A program made the position numbers and the translations under genes. Positions 5,859 through 6,737 of a stretch of DNA of 6,737 nt are shown in pieces (position 1 is the stretch's first letter; every line of letters starts with the position of its first letter). Under the pieces are notes generated by a model. That model did not search any database and had not been told where the DNA came from. It worked only from the letters and a program-made list of their open reading frames with translations. The stretch lies in NCBI GenBank assembly GCA_003157945.1, contig PMFY01000183.1, positions 1-6,737 of the forward strand, in the 5' to 3' direction. Origin of the DNA: Acidimicrobiaceae bacterium (lineage in GTDB: Bacteria; Actinomycetota; Acidimicrobiia; Acidimicrobiales; RAAP-2).

Positions 5859-6737
5859 CGTCCGAGCGGCTGTCCCTCGAAGGTGTCCTGGCCCGGCGCG
5901 TGGCCGTGTGGGGCATGGGGGCGGAGGGGCTGTCCCTGGCGGCCCTGGCCGTCGGGCGGGGGGTCGAACCGGTGCTGGTCGACGACCAGCCCGACGCGGC
6001 GGCCGATCGGGTGGCCGGTGCGCTGGGCGACGCCCGGCCGGTCCTCCTGCCGGCCGACGTGGACTGGGCCGATGTCGACGTGGTGGTGCGGGCGCCGGGC
6101 GTGAGCCGCTACCGACCGGAACTGCTGGCCGCCGCCGCCGCCGGGGCGCGGGTGACGACGGCCATGGCGGTGTGGCTGGAGGACCATGCCGACGCACCGG
6201 TGGTGGCCATCACCGGCACCAAGGGCAAGAGCACGACGGCGGCCCTGGCCGCGGCCATCCTCGAGGCCGACGGGCTCGAGGTGGCTCTGATCGGCAACAT
6301 CGGCGTCCCGGTGCTCGACACCTACGCCCGGCCCCGGCCCGACGCCTTCGTGGTCGAGGTCTCCTCCTACCAGGCGGCCGACGTGACGCGGTCCCCCGGG
6401 GTCGTGGTGCTGACCAGCCTGGCTCCCGACCACCTCGACTGGCACGGCGGCGAGGAGGCCTACTACCGGGACAAGCTGCGCCTGGTGGAGGCCGGACGCC
6501 CGGACGGGTCCGTGGCGCTGGCGGTCAGCGCCGGCAACGCCGAGGCGGTCCGCCGGACGGCCCATCACCGCGACCGCACCCTCTACGGGCCCGAAGGCCG
6601 GGTCCGGGTCGACGCCGGCGGATGGGTCGTGGTGGACGGCACCCGGGTGGCCGATGCCGGGCGTCTGCGGGTCCCCGGTCGGCACAACGCCTGGAATCTC
6701 TGCGGCGCGGTGGCCGGCGCCCTGCTGCTCACGGGGT
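5855..6737 (+). CDS. murD2: MurD-family ligase, probably MurD2 (UDP-MurNAc-L-Ala--L-Glu ligase), 3'-truncated by window end
   Basis: The open frame runs from GTG 5855 to the window edge: 294 codons, about two thirds of a MurD of roughly 450 residues. A purine run GGGGGA at 5846-5851 precedes the start closely. Domain 1 has a Rossmann-like VAVWGMGAEG (17-25) and the MurD signature RAPGVSRYRPEL (79-90). The central domain has the ATP loop ITGTKGKSTTAA (119-130), GNIGVPVLD (147-155), EVSSYQ (168-173), TSLAPDHLDWHGG (187-199) and YYRDKLRL, where Lys207 matches the carbamoylated lysine of E. coli MurD. The domain ends with GRHNAWNLCGAVAGAL (275-290). Classical MurD joins D-Glu to UDP-MurNAc-L-Ala with ATP. 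Overlap with murL suggests the MurD2 variant that adds L-Glu, with MurL then epimerising it. The loop reads GTKGKST where E. coli MurD has GSNGKST. A standard MurD cannot be excluded because the C-terminal amino-acid-binding domain is cut off. Confidence 0.88.
   Translation, partial: MTSERLSLEGVLARRVAVWGMGAEGLSLAALAVGRGVEPVLVDDQPDAAADRVAGALGDARPVLLPADVDWADVDVVVRAPGVSRYRPELLAAAAAGARVTTAMAVWLEDHADAPVVAITGTKGKSTTAALAAAILEADGLEVALIGNIGVPVLDTYARPRPDAFVVEVSSYQAADVTRSPGVVVLTSLAPDHLDWHGGEEAYYRDKLRLVEAGRPDGSVALAVSAGNAEAVRRTAHHRDRTLYGPEGRVRVDAGGWVVVDGTRVADAGRLRVPGRHNAWNLCGAVAGALLLTG

Noticed and set aside
4281..6197. A 638-codon open frame on the - strand, antisense to murL and murD2
   Set aside because: It overlaps two genes with clear family motifs. 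Its translation is Arg/Pro/Gly/His-rich without recognisable domains, as expected of antisense frames in very GC-rich DNA.
5447..6685. A 412-codon - strand frame over the ligase gene
   Set aside because: It is the shadow of the MurD-family frame, which carries the ATP loop, carbamoyl-lysine motif and GRHNAWN motif on the + strand.

Overview
The window is very GC-rich (roughly 70% by eye, with G or C at nearly every third codon position). All seven genes I can support lie on the + strand and are tightly spaced. There are GTG starts, stop/start overlaps and two possible leaderless promoters. Together these suggest a high-GC Gram-positive bacterium of the Actinomycetota, perhaps an Acidimicrobiia-like lineage. 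The phylum is a reasonable inference; the class is a guess. I see no rRNA, tRNA, CRISPR array, insertion sequence or integrase.

Region 1 (1-3263) is the end of a MacAB-like export locus. It starts with the C-terminal part of an FtsX/MacB-type ABC permease. Next comes a predicted secreted lipoprotein with two DUF5666-like repeats and glycine-rich GFGG tracts. The third gene is a HlyD/MacA-type adaptor with a very enlarged, Ser/Thr/Gly-rich hairpin region, two lone cysteines and a GFGG tail of its own. The lipoprotein and the adaptor overlap by a few bases. The three products probably work together at the cell envelope, and the ATPase is probably upstream, outside the window.

Region 2 (3264-4380) holds two small soluble proteins. 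One is an NTF2/SnoaL-like protein with a possible leaderless promoter. The other is a SixA-like histidine phosphatase with its catalytic residues intact. Their substrates cannot be read from the sequence.

Region 3 (4381-6737) is the most informative part. A 107-base gap rich in the pentamer GACCG leads into a gene that I recognise as a MurL-type UDP-MurNAc-L-Ala-L-Glu epimerase. This overlaps by 4 bases the start of a MurD-family ligase, which runs off the window end. The pair matches the alternative peptidoglycan route known from Xanthomonas. There MurD2 adds L-Glu to UDP-MurNAc-L-Ala, and MurL then inverts the attached residue to D-Glu, bypassing free D-Glu made by MurI. Finding this pair in an apparent actinobacterium is the main point of interest.

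No stretch of more than 300 bases lacks a gene. The gaps are 331-418, 3264-3356, 3858-3912 and 4381-4487.
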